A stretch of DNA of 64,000 nt from Plantago ovata (Eukaryota > Streptophyta > Magnoliopsida > Lamiales > Plantaginaceae), in assembly GCA_028274465.1 (NCBI GenBank), contig CM051456.1, positions 94,598,753-94,662,752 on the forward strand. The letters are read 5' to 3'. Both the position numbers and the translations under genes were made by a program. Shown piece by piece: positions 21,183-33,296 of this stretch. Within the stretch, counting starts at the first letter, position 1; each line of letters opens with the position of its first letter. Below the pieces are notes generated by a model. It was not told where the DNA came from. It saw nothing but the letters and a program-made list of their open reading frames with translations, and made no database searches.

Positions 21183-23289
21183 TGATAGTGTATATGTCCT
21201 AGAGACAGTCTTTATTAAGGGCATACAACCCTTATTAAGGGCATATATGTACTACTACACAGGTCAACGTAATATAATATATGTTTGTTTGTTGGACTAT
21301 TGAGTATCGCTTTCATATTTATATTACACCAGGCATACAACATGTCATATCTCTATTCCTGTCTGTATTGATATCAAACATGTCCCCACGGATAAATGAC
21401 CGATCACACAGATAGTGGGAGCTATGTGAGTTATCATCTATCCCAAACTCTCCCTAGTCGAGGATCATCATGGATGTAGGGGTCTGAATGAACCAGGTGA
21501 GACTAGTATGCGTGGAGGTTATACTTGTTTGAGCAAGTGTGATCCGATCCCACGGCCACGGAACGGATTGTTAGACAATCTAGAAACGTTCCCATAAGTC
21601 CGCATAGTTGTTCGAAGGGTGATTACCGAACAATGGAAGTACCCAACGGAAACTCCCATCGATGTATACTCTACACCAAAGTGTCTATGGGAACCGGAAA
21701 GTTGTCGAAGTGACGCCAGTCGTCCTTTGGACTTACAGGACTTTATCATCACATTTGTTGCCCCATATCCTTGGTGGACCCGTCGATGTCAGCTCTGAAT
21801 AAGCAGTTGACCCAAGACACGATCCAGGATTATGGCTACATACAAATGGGGGTGATAAGTGATTCTTTGAAGGATTCATCTCTCACGTGTACCACATGAG
21901 AGCACTGCTCATAGTCGTTCAGAGTTGTGATTGGTTAAACCGCTGGCCAGCGTATCAATATTATTATGATAGTCATAATAGATGTTGGATTCACCAAGCA
22001 ACTCACTGAAGACGCCCGTGGATGTATTATTGGGATAGAAACATCATCGATCATAGATGCATTCGAGTCAGTCAGATGAAGGGACGTTGTCATCGCCGCG
22101 TTGAGCGCAACAGACTTCACAACGAAAGGGTTTGCTTTGAGAAACCTCTCAAACGTCCTCATGTATTAATATTGCAAATGGAAACGTCTAGGAATTCCAT
22201 GTTGCTTAGTGTAGCACTTGCTTAATACAATGAGACCCTATGGGTCACATTATGTGGTGATTCAGCTTATCCGAATATCCTTGAAGATGGAATCGCAATT
22301 AATTTAGAATTAATTGTGATTGATGAATTATAATTGATTTGGAATTAATTATAATTATTTGTGGCTCAATTAATAATTTGGAATTATTAATTGAATTGAT
22401 TGATTAATTGTATTTTATGTAAATACATTTAAAGATTATATTTTAGAAATATAATAGAGGTTTGATTTGAAAGGATATATTAATTTAGAATTAATATATG
22501 CACATGGGCAAAATGTACTTAGAGTTTGAATTGCCTTCGAATTATAAGTGGGTCCCAAAATTGGGACCCACATACCCCCCCTTGGCCGGCCGCGTGTAGT
22601 AGTAGTATGGGAGGGAGTTTCGACTCCTTCCCATATTAGAAGTCAAGGGTTAAGTTAGATTTTCCTAATTGAGTTCTAACTTAATTGGGAATGAATCTAG
22701 ACTTAAATTGGTTTCCCTGTGCAATAAGAATTAGAGTTCTTATTCCTTTATGAAGTCTAAAAGAATCTTCTTTAGGCTTCTATTGACTACTATATAAGTA
22801 GGTCATTAGAGAGCTTTTTCAATGCCGAATTCATAGAGAATTATTCTACCTTTCTTAGAGAAAATAAAAAGCTCTCCCCTACCTCTATACCCTAGCCGCG
22901 CGCGCCACTCTCCACCGGAGGAAAATCGCCGCCCATCTTCTTGGCCACATAAAGAATATCCTAGCATTCTTTCCGATAAGTTGTTCATCCGTGGATACCA
23001 ATGTTGAGGTTCAAAGAGCTGGAAACTAACTTTTATTGTCTTGCAGATAATCAAAGTATTGCAGATATCTTCGACTTCGACGAAGGAGAAGATTCACCGG
23101 ACTATTACGAAGACTTCATCGATTGGCATATCGATTCAATACCTATTATTGCTTTTGGAGTATTGTAAGTCTTCTGATTAATGTGTTTATTATATACGTT
23201 ATATGCATGATCAATTAACCTGCATGTTAAGAAAATTTTTGAAATTCCGCTGCGTACCATAGGGGTAACTCTGACCAAATTTTCTTACA
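21183..23289 (+). repeat. Cop2 5' LTR
   Basis: Starts TGATAGTGTATATG and ends TTTTCTTACA. It is 2107 bases, about 30 more than the 3' copy because of one extra segment near 22936-22972. A TATATAAG box lies at 22791. AT-rich blocks with ATTAATT repeats occur at 22290-22480. Confidence 0.94.
22791..22798 (+). promoter_or_regulatory. TATA box of Cop2 5' LTR
   Basis: TATATAAG follows a stretch conserved in all Cop2 and Cop3 LTRs. The 3' LTR copy is at about 30930-30937. It is the likely promoter of element RNA. Confidence 0.65.
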
Positions 23290-23290
23290 A

Positions 23291-23302
23291 TGGTATCAGA
23301 GC
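23291..23302 (+). other. Primer-binding site of Cop2
   Basis: TGGTATCAGAGC, one base after the LTR end, is a perfect match to the initiator-Met tRNA site used by most plant Copia elements. Confidence 0.95.
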
Positions 23303-23449
23303 GGTTAATTGATTATGTATATACGTATATATGTTATGTGATTATGTAGTTTATGTGGATGCAATTGATTCTATGATTAATTCGATTTTGAAAGTTTTGT
23401 TTTTATATAAATTTAGAATTTATATTTTTCAAAAAAAAAAAAAAAAGAA

Positions 23450-23858
<409 letters not shown>

Positions 23859-23859
23859 C

Positions 23860-25094
23860 CCGCCAGCGTGACGCAGGCGCCCTAGGGGACGGGATTCGAT
23901 CTCGTTCCCGTATATTATTATATATATTTATTTAATTTTGGATTGGACCCCAAATCGAATTTTTGGAAATTTTGAGGATTGAATTTTATATTTGGAATAT
24001 AAATATGATTTAATTGTAATTATTATTAACTAGAGGGGTTAAATTTAATTAGTATTAAGTTGAGGGGTTATTTGTGATTTATCAATTTATTGTTTATTAC
24101 AAATAAGTCTTTCTACTTTTGAATTTTGAATTTAACACCTCCAAGGTTTGGAAAATTACAATTGAGTCCTTCGGGTTTTCGAAAATTGTTACCTGGTCAA
24201 TAGAATTTTCGATTTTTCAATCTAGTCCAAATTTTCAATTTTTCATAGAGATTATAAGGATGGGATTATAATTTTCATAATGAAATTATGAAGCCATTTG
24301 GCATCCACATAGGCTACTACTTGTTTGTTTGCTCGATATGCTATTGTTTGACAATGCATGTTTAAATACCACGTATTTTACTTTCCGTTCGACCGCTATG
24401 CATGCGATGGTAGGCGGCGGCCTCTTATTTGTCGGACCGCATATTTTTATGTATGGGTAGGCGGCACCCATTATGTGCTTGACCGCGTTTAGAACTAGAA
24501 TGGATAGGCGGCATCCATTACGTGTAGACCGCTCATGCATGATGGGTAGGCGGCGCCCTTATTTGTTTGTAGATGACTGATGACAACCCTCAAGCTACAA
24601 GCCCCAACCAATATAAGTGCAGAAATATGTATACGTCTGTGTTTCTGAGATGCTTTCCATGGGGTGCTTTAATTCTGAACTTTCATTGCGTTTCCCTGTG
24701 ATCGTCAGATTAGAGTAAGCCTATGGTTATAACTTAATGCATATTGTATCTAGCGACCTCGATAGGTGCAATATGTAGAGCGTCTGGTTAAATTAGATTT
24801 AACACCCAAGAGTTGCGTGACGCAATTGGATAGTCCTACCGGTCATATTATGTTATGCGACTAGCCCCCGTTGGAGTATAGCATAGTATGGATTTGGATC
24901 TTGACCACTGCGGTAACTTGTTGGACATTACCCGTATGTTTGTTTTGGGGGCAATCATATGTGAAAATAGTGGAAGCTAAACAGCTAAAGGACCTTGTTG
25001 TTTAGTTATGTTGACTGTGTATTTAGAAATAGTATTTCAATAGTTAAATTATTATTTTCGTTCTATATTATTTCTCCTTAAAAAAAATAAAAAA
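23860..25094 (+). other. Cop2 leader downstream of the microsatellite
   Basis: No gene. It starts with a GC-rich scrap (23859-23910) resembling the end of Cop3's hairpin array. Next come an AT-rich part and the hairpin units at 24407-24560. The final 500 bases are nearly collinear with Cop3 43400-43960. The ATG of gag follows an A-rich run at 25080-25094. Confidence 0.7.
24407..24560 (+). repeat. Leader hairpin array of Cop2 (four units)
   Basis: Units with the loop AGGCGGC: a degraded one at about 24407-24426, 24453-24471 (ATGGGT/ACCCAT), 24500-24518 (ATGGAT/ATCCAT, a paired change) and 24542-24560 (ATGGGT/GCCCTT, weaker). The first three are each followed by GACCGC within about 20 bases, whose CCGC can pair with GCGG in the loop. 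Confidence 0.78.
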
Positions 25095-28000
25095 ATGGCG
25101 AGTATCTCGCTCCGTGCTATCTTAGAGAAGCAAGTTTTGACCGGACCAAACTTCCTAGATTGGATCAGGAATATTCGTTGGTGCTGAGGTACGAAAAGAT
25201 TGAGTACGTCTTGGACGAGGCTATTCCCGTGTGTCCCGAGAATCAGACTGCCGATCAAGTTGCTGCTTGGAATCAAGCCAACAAGGCAAAGGCTGATAAG
25301 CATCAAGAGGATGCTAAATCCGTGCAGTGTATTATGCTGGCGGCAATGAGCAATGAGCTGCAGAGACAACATGAAAGCATGTTGCCGTATGAGATGCTGA
25401 AGCATCTTGAGTCGCTCTTTAAGACGAAAGCCAGAAGTGTTGAATTTGATTTCATCAAAGAGATACACAGATGCAAGCTCAATGAAGGAGGGAACATGTC
25501 TGAACATGTTCTCAAGATGATTGGTCTCTTTGAGAAGCTTGCCGATGCCGGTGTCAAGCTGGAGAATAAGATCATGGTGATCTTTGTCCTTCAATCATTG
25601 CCGAGTTAGTATTCACAGTTCATCATTAATAACACCATGATTGCGAAAGACGTTACACTGCCCGAGCTCCATAATCTGCTGAAGACATATGATCAAACTC
25701 TTCCTAAGAAGGATAAATCGATCATGTATGTTGGGCAAGCGTCTAACCCAAACCCGAGAAACAAGTGTGCTGAGGGTAAGGGAAGGTCGGGAGCCAATGC
25801 TAACACTTCGAGTGATAGGCCTAAGCGTCTGAACCAGAGAAAGAAGTTCAAGAGGAGCGGAACGGTACGCACAGATGAATGTCTTTTTTGTAAGCAGAAA
25901 GGGCATTGGAAGAAAGATTGCCCTAAGCAAAGGGCAGATCAAGCTAAGAAGTCGCCGACTTCTAGCTCAGGTATGTTTGTTATTGAAATGAACATGACTA
26001 CTTTTGACTCCAATGGTTGGGTATTAGATACAGCTTGTGGCTCACACATTTGTAATAATGTGCAGGGGCTAATTGAACACAGGCTAGTCAAGCAAGGTGA
26101 AATCGACTTGCATGTTGGGAACGGCAATCCAGTTGGACGATGCAAGATAGATTTACCATCAGGACAATGTTTAGAACTTGATAACGTTTATTTTGTCCAT
26201 CCATTGTCTGAAATATTATTTCCATTCCATTGTTGGAGAATTTGGGTTTTTCCTTTCGTTTTGCTAATAATACTTGTTATTTTTCGCTAAATGACCAATA
26301 TTATGGAAAAGCTCGCTTAGTGAATGGTTTATATATTTTGCAAAGTAGTCTACCTTTATTTCAAATACATAACAAACAACCGTCTTCAAGTAGGAAGAAT
26401 AATCCATCTTATCTATGGCATTGTCGGCTAGGCCATATCAATGAAACACGGATTCAAAGACTAAGGAAGTTGGACTACTTAGAACCATTTGATTTTGAAT
26501 CATATGGTACATGCGAATCATGTGTTAAGGGTAAGATGACGAACAAACCCTTTGTTGGACAAGGTGTTCGTGCCACTCGCTACTTAGAGCTCATACATAC
26601 CGATGTATGGACCTTTTAAAGTCCAAGCACATGGAGGTTATTCTTACTTCGTTACCTTTACTGACGATTTCTCAAGGTATGGATATTTATCTAATGAAGA
26701 ATAAATATGAGACCTTTGGGAAATTCAAGGAGTTTAGGAATGAGGTCGAGAATGAATTGAACCTAAGGATAGTCACTCTTCGATCAGATCGAGGAGGTGA
26801 ATACCTTAGTAAGAATGTATCGACTACTTGAAGGAGAATGGAATTCAATCGCAATAGACCCCTCCTGGAACACCACAATTAAATGGCGTGTCTGAGAGAA
26901 GGAATCGAACCCTGCTAGACATGGTGAGATCAATGATTGGATTCTCGACTCTTCCAAAATATCTATGGGGATATGCGCTACAAACTGCAATCTACATTCT
27001 GAACCGTGTACCATCTAAATCAGTGGAGAAAACTCCTTATGAGTTATGGAAAGGAAAGAAGCCCTCACTGGGCTATCTTAGACCTTGGGGCTGTCCTGCA
27101 ATAGTCAAATTGTTGCTCACTGATAAGTTAGATGCCAAGGGTGTCAAAGTTTATTTCATAGGCTATCCTCGTCCGACGAGAGGCTATGAATTCTATCATG
27201 CTGGAGATCACAAGGTGATAGTATCTAGAAACGTCAAGTTTTTAGAAGCAGAATACCTCGAAGAAGAGAGGTTAGATGATATGATAGAACTTGAAGAAAT
27301 TCAAGACTTTGACACGCGCAAACATGAGTTCTCTAAATCTTCTGATTTGGACTCAAGTTCAGTGGGAGCTTTCGAAGCAGACAAGGGTAATGATATGACA
27401 CTTGCTAGGCATGTCATAGTCAGTGGGAGTCCTGTGATTAGATCAACAGTTGAAACCACACCAATAGAACCCGTTGTCAATCAACATGTGCAACAAGTTG
27501 CACAAGAGCAGCCTCCCGCTAGGGAACAGGGTTGTAGCATGTGACCGACTGCATCAGTGCCCACTGATAATGTTCGTGTTACACGAAGCCAGAAAAGAAA
27601 AGCACCAGAAACGCCGACAGAAGCACCAGTCGAGCTCCGTAGGTCGAAGAGGATCCCAAAAGGACCTCAGAAGCAAAGCCTTATGATAGAAGACATCAGT
27701 GAACTTGATGTTGGCTTATTAGATCGGGAAGACCCTGAGACCTACAAAGAGGCAATTAATGATATTGACTCAGACAGATGGCAAGAGGCCATGGAATTGG
27801 AAATAGACTCCATGTACCTGAACCAAGTTTGGAGCTTGGTAGACTTGCCCCAAGGGGTTAAACCTATTGGTTGCAACTGGGTCTTTAAACGAAAGACAGA
27901 TGCCGATGGCAACGTACAATCGCACAAGGCTAGACTTGTGGCGAATGGCTACACACAAAGGTATGGCATCGATTACGATGAAACCTTTTCACCAGTAGCA

Positions 28001-29307
28001 AAGTTGAAGTCTATTCGAAATCTACTTGCGATAGCTGCCTACTATGATTATGAGATTTGGCAGATGGATGTAAAGACTGCCTTTCTCAATGGCAACCTTG
28101 AGGAAGAGGTCTATATGGTACAGCCGGAAGGTTTTATTAGTAAAACCAGGCCAACTGCTGTATGCAAATTACATAGATCCATCTATGGGCTAAAGCAACG
28201 TCTAGGAGCTGGAATATCCGCTTTGACGAAGCTGTCAAATCGTTTGACTTCGTCAGAAGCGTAGAAGATCCCTGTGCCTACACTAGGCACAGCGACAAGG
28301 GAGTCGTTTTCATGATCATTTATGTTGAAGACATTTTGATCATGGGAAACAATGTCTCTATGCTAGAAGAGACTAAAGTTTGGTTATCAAGTACCTTCTC
28401 AATGAAGGACTTGGGTGAAGCGAACTACATCCTAGGGATAAAGATCTATAGAGACAGGTCCAAGAGGATGTTAGGATTGACACAGTCCACCTACATCGAC
28501 AAAATACTGAAGCGTTATAAGATGGACGACTCAAAGAGAGGCTTTCTCCCAGCTAGGCATGAGATCGTGCTATCAGTTAAGGATAGTCCTAAAACTGATG
28601 AAGAAAGAAAGGCAATGAGTTGTGTGCCCTATGCTTCGGCAGTAGGGTCTATTATGTATGCGATGAATTTCACAAGGCCAGATGTGGCATATGCGCTTAG
28701 TGTCACTTGTCGACACCGACAGAATCCAGGAGTACCTCACAAGACTGCTGTAAAGAACATTCTTAAGTACCTTCGACGGACTAAGGAAATGTTCTTGGTG
28801 TTTGGTGGAGAACCAGAATTAAAGATGTCTGGTTATGTCGACACTGGATTTGAATCATATCCTGATGACTTTAAGTCACAGACAGGATACGTATTCAAAT
28901 TGAACGGAGGAGCTATCAGTTGGAAGAGTTCTAAGCAAGTCACGATTGCTGACTCAGCCACAGAAGCCGAGTACATTGCTGCATCAGAAGCATCGAAAGA
29001 AGCTGTCTGGATTTCAGAGTTCTTGAAGGAATTGAGGGTTGTTCCTGCTCCAAGTCCAAAAACGATTTATTGTGACAACACGGGCGCCGTCGCTCAAGCC
29101 AAGGAGCCTAGATCTACAAACAAGAACAAACATGTACATAGAAACTATCACGTTATACGTGAGATTATTGATAGAGGAGAAGTTAGTATAGAACGTGTCT
29201 CAACCACGGACAACGTGGCAGATCCTTTCACCAAGGTCTTATCAATGGATGCCCACTTAAGACATTATGTTAATCTAGGCATTAAGCATAAAGGTGACTG
29301 GCTCTAG
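25095..29307 (+). pseudogene. Cop2 gag-pol polyprotein, frameshifted
   Basis: Starts MASISLRAILEKQ at 25095 and ends HKGDWL at 29307, with the domain order Gag, zinc knuckle, protease, integrase, reverse transcriptase, RNase H. Intact pieces are the knuckle [14 protein letters not shown] (about 25880), protease site [10 protein letters not shown], integrase zinc-binding HCRLGHINE...CESCVKGK, the [11 protein letters not shown] strand with the catalytic Glu, and RNase [10 protein letters not shown] and ADSATEAEY. Breaks compared with Cop3: one-base losses near 25180, 26193 and 28199, a two-base loss near 26607, further damage at 26640-26880, and stops at 25607-25609 (TAG) and 27542-27544 (TGA). 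The reverse transcriptase motif reads YVED instead of YVDD (28321-28332), losing a metal-binding Asp. It cannot encode a working enzyme set. Confidence 0.93.
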
Positions 29308-29310
29308 TCC

Positions 29311-29321
29311 AAGTGGGAGAT
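29311..29321 (+). other. Polypurine tract of Cop2
   Basis: AAGTGGGAGAT, three bases after the gag-pol stop and directly before the 3' LTR at 29322. Confidence 0.92.
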
Positions 29322-31397
29322 TGATAGTGTATATGTCCTAGAGACAGTCTTTATTAAGGGCATACAACCCTTATTAAGGGCATATACGTACTATTACACA
29401 TGTCAACGTAATATAATATATGTTTATTTGTTTGACTATTGAGTATCGCTTTCATATTTATATTACACCAGGCATACAACATGTCATATCTCTATTCCTG
29501 TCTGTATTGATATCAAACATGTCCCCTCGGACAGATGACCGATCACACAGATAGTGGGAGCTATGTGAGTTATCATTTATCCCAAAATATCCCTAGTCGA
29601 GGATCATCTCGGATGTAGGGGTCTGAATGAATCAGGTGAGACTAGTATGCGTGGAGGTTATACTTGTTAGAGCAAGTGTGAGCCAATTCCACGGCCACGG
29701 AACGGATTGTTAGACAATCTAGAAACGTTCCCAAAACTCCGCATAGTTGTTCGAAGGGTGATTACCGAACAATAGAAGTACCCACCGGAAACTCCCATCG
29801 ATGTATACTCTAGACCGAAGTGTCTATGGGAACCGGAAAGTTGTCGAAGTGATGCTAGTCGTCCTTTGGACTTACAGGACTTTATTATCACATTTGTTGC
29901 CCCATATCCTTGGTGGACCCGTCGATGTCAACTCTGAATAAGCAGTTGACCCAAGACACGATCCAGGATTATGGCTACATACAAATGGGGGTGATAAGTG
30001 ATTCTGTGAAGGAGTCATCTCTCACGTGTAGCACAGGAGAGCACTGCTCATAGTCGTTCATAGTTGTGATTGGTTAAACCGCTGGCCAGCGTATCAATAT
30101 TATTATGATAGTCATAATAGATATTGGATTCACCAAGCAACTCACTGAAGACGCCCGTGGATGTATTATTGGGATAGACACATCATCGACCCTAGATGCA
30201 TTAGAGTCAGTCAGATGAAGGGACGTTACCATCGCCGCGTTGAGCGCAACAGACTTTACAACGAAAGGGTTTGCTTTGAGAAACCTCTCAAATGTCCTCA
30301 TGTATTAATATTGCAAATGGAACCGTCTAGGAATTCCATGTTGCCTAGTGTAGCACTTGCTTAATACAATGAGGCCCTATGGGTCATATTATGTGGTGAT
30401 TCAGCTTATCCGAATATCCTTGAAGATGGAATCGCAATTAATTTAGAACTAATTGTGATTGATGAATTATAATTGATTTGGAATTAATTATAATTATTTG
30501 TGGCTCAATTAATAATTTGGAATTATTAATTTAATTTATTGATTAATTGTATTTTATGTAAATACATTTAAAGATTATATTTTAGAAATATAATAGAGGG
30601 TTGATTTGAAAGGATATATTAATTTAGAATTAATATATGCACATGGGCAAAATCTACTTAGAGTTTGAATTGCCTTCGAATTATAAGTGGGTCCAAAAAT
30701 TGGGACCCACATACCCCCCCTTGGCCGGCCGCGTGTAGTAGTAGTATGGGAGGGAGTTTCGACTCCTTCCCATATTAGAAGTCAAGGGTTAAGTTAGATT
30801 TTCCTAATTGAGTTCTAACTTAATTGGGAATGAATCTAGACTTAAATTGGTTTCCTTGTGCAATAAGAATTAGAGTTCTTATTCCTTTATGAAGTCTAAA
30901 AGAATCTTCTTTAGGCTTCTATTGACTACTATATAAGTAGTTCGTTAGAGAGCTTTTTCAATGTCGAATTCTTAGAGAATTATTCTACCTTTCTTAGAGA
31001 AAATGAAAAGCTCTCCCCTACCTCTATACCCTAGCCGCGCGCGCCACTCGCCACCGGAGGAAAATCGCCGCCCCATCTTTCCGATAAGCTGTTCATCCGT
31101 GGATACCAAGGTTGAGGTTCAAAGAGCTGGAAAATAACTTTTATTGTCTTGCAGATAATCAAAGTATTGCAGATATCTTCGACTTCGACGAAGGAGAAGA
31201 TTCACCAGACTATTACGAAGACTTCATCGATTGGCATATCGATTCAATACCTATTCTTGCTTTTGGAGTATTGTAACTCTTCAGATTAATGTGTTTATTA
31301 TATACGTTATATGCATGATCAATTAACCTGCATGTTAAGAAAATTTCTGAAATTCCGTTGCGTACCCTAGGGGTAACTCTGACCAAATTTTCTTACA
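29322..31397 (+). repeat. Cop2 3' LTR
   Basis: Same ends as the 5' LTR and about 98% identical by eye, with a deletion of about 30 bases near 31070. It is followed by the duplication GTATT. Confidence 0.94.
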
Positions 31398-32207
31398 GTA
31401 TTTGCTGACAAGCAATCCATGTCTAAGGGGGAAGCAAAACAGAAGAGATCAAGGAAGAATAACAAGGATTTACCTCCTACTTCTCCTCCCCCCGTGATGA
31501 AGTTGACTAATCCTCCAGTTGATGCTGAAAAAGTATCAACCAGATCTCAGAAAAGATATGAGTCTGAAATTGAAAGAAGTTCAGCACCTGCAACAAAGAA
31601 GATGAGAACTGCTGCTGACACTTCTGAAACTTGTGAAGAAGCTCACATCATGTATGAAACTGACAATGATGATGATGATGAGCTGCCTTTGACCAAAGTG
31701 CTCAATATCAAGCCTATCACTGCTTTGACTCTTTCTGGACAGTCTAAGCATTTCTCTTCTGACTCCAGATCCTCAGCAAAGGATCAAGGAAATGCTAAGT
31801 CAAGAAGAAGAAAACAAAGAGAAGATGAAAGAAGGCTTGATGACATTGCAGTAGGTACTGGCATTGGATACACTAAGACTAGCAACGAGGAAACCACTCA
31901 AAATGTGGTTAGAAACCTCAAAGGTTGTTGGATTCTTAAGCTGGAAGACCTACTTGCAAATGTTTTTTTTCCAACTGCTGTGCTGAATCAGCTTTATACT
32001 TGGATTGATCTCAAGGTTGAAAAGAAAGAAAGGGATCCTCCTCCCTACCCAAGGAAAATTGCTTCAAAATGGCTGAATATTGAAATCTTAGTGAGAAGAA
32101 GCTCCATCAGCAAGAAGATGACACAAGAACCTGAACTCATCAAGCCGGTGGATGTTTCTTATTACAATGACCCTATGACCAACAAGGCCAAAAAAAATAT
32201 GTCTTGA
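31398..32207 (+). CDS. SIRE-type 3' ORF, second segment
   Basis: Continues in the frame of 19915-21182 once Cop2 is discounted. The first in-segment Met is at 31419, followed by a Lys/Arg-rich patch (GEAKQKRSRKNNKD) that could be a nuclear-localisation-like or nucleic-acid-binding basic region. A second basic patch (SRRRKQREDERR) lies near 31800. The last third has folded-domain character (NLKGCWILKLEDLLANVFFP, QLYTWIDLKVEKKERDPPP). The frame closes at 32205-32207 after an A8 run, probably a slippage frameshift, because a neighbouring frame continues to about 32258. I cannot name the fold. Confidence 0.6.
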   Translation, partial: VFADKQSMSKGEAKQKRSRKNNKDLPPTSPPPVMKLTNPPVDAEKVSTRSQKRYESEIERSSAPATKKMRTAADTSETCEEAHIMYETDNDDDDELPLTKVLNIKPITALTLSGQSKHFSSDSRSSAKDQGNAKSRRRKQREDERRLDDIAVGTGIGYTKTSNEETTQNVVRNLKGCWILKLEDLLANVFFPTAVLNQLYTWIDLKVEKKERDPPPYPRKIASKWLNIEILVRRSSISKKMTQEPELIKPVDVSYYNDPMTNKAKKNMS

Positions 32208-32277
32208 TTCCTTATGAGTATTTCTATCTTACTGCAAAGGATCAAGAAGAAGATTAAGGAAGATTCATGCCAACAAG

Positions 32278-32517
32278 GGAATTTTAGACACTCAGCTGGT
32301 TCATGCTAGCAATTGGGGTATGCACTTATGGGTATTGCACTATAAAGAATTGAATGGTGAAACACATCACTATACTACCTGTAAGAATGCAAGAATAATT
32401 CAACTTGAAGTCCCAAAACTTCTTGAAGATTACGAGAAGGACTGCGTTGAATTTACTACCCTTGCTATGATGAGTGTGAAAGATATTCTCAGAGAATCAT
32501 CTGCTGGACAAGCTTAG
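32278..32517 (+). pseudogene. SIRE-type 3' ORF, likely C-terminal segment
   Basis: An open frame from about 32278 (GILDTQLVHASNWGMHLW) to the stop at 32515-32517 has ordinary protein composition. It sits right after the previous segment, needing one or two frameshifts between them. It ends about 250 bases before the polypurine tract. I read it as the end of the same ORF. It is too short to classify alone. Confidence 0.45.
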
Positions 32518-32764
32518 AGATTCTTTTAAAAAGCTTTCATTGTGTAATGATTGTAATAGTTATCTCTGCTCTTTCTTGTAAAACATGCTACTGAAAGATA
32601 ACTATCAGCAATCAACTTTTTTACTCTTATTGGTTTTTGATTATGCAAATTATTTATGCTTACTGATTTATTATTCAAGTATGTTTGCATTAATCAACTG
32701 ATTTATTCAACATCAGGAACCTCTAAAAGGGTAACAATTAATTTAGCCATGGATTGCTGTCATC
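32518..32764 (+). other. SIRE-type 3' untranslated stretch
   Basis: An AT-rich stretch with no gene between the last ORF segment and the polypurine tract. Confidence 0.6.
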
Positions 32765-32779
32765 AAAAAGGGGGAAATT
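32765..32779 (+). other. Polypurine tract of the SIRE-type element
   Basis: AAAAAGGGGGAAATT directly precedes the LTR start TGTTAGG. This G5 core with flanking A runs is the usual form in SIRE/Maximus elements. Confidence 0.82.
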
Positions 32780-33296
32780 TGTTAGGAAACTTGTAATTTT
32801 GATGAACAGATTACCATGCTAAATTAAGAGCAGTTCAGTGATTAGTACTCTTAAGGTCCATACGAAATTAGAATTTTTAAAGGACATTGTAAAAGAGGAA
32901 CATCTGCTAAAGACTTAGTATAGGTACTAGATAGGTTATTTTGTTTGCTGATGATGTACGTTGTTTGCTGAAACAATCTATTGAAGTATAAGAACCACTC
33001 AGAAGACTTGAAGACTTGAAGACACTTGAAGATTTGAAGACAAGAAGACTTGAAGTTTGCTGAGATTTGGTATCTATATAAGGCACATAGTAAAGTTAAT
33101 TAAAGTACATATTTCAACAAAGCAGAAAACACTAGTGTAAAAGCTTGAGTCTGCTGAGTCGATATAACGTACTAAAAAAACTACATGTGACCTTACTTGC
33201 TGAAGTAGTACTTACATTTATGCTCCGAGTTTCAAACGTTGAAAAAGGTCAAAGAGCATTAAATGAAAAGCATGTCGTTCTGAAAAAGTTGAACTC

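Noticed and set aside
24407-24560. Regularly spaced hairpin repeats as a CRISPR array
   Set aside because: Units are imperfect, only four in number, occur in a eukaryotic retrotransposon leader and have no cas genes.
25052-25594. Minus-strand frame of 180 codons over Cop2 gag, and similar minus or plus frames over Cop3
   Set aside because: Antisense shadow of gag. The sense strand carries the recognisable motifs.
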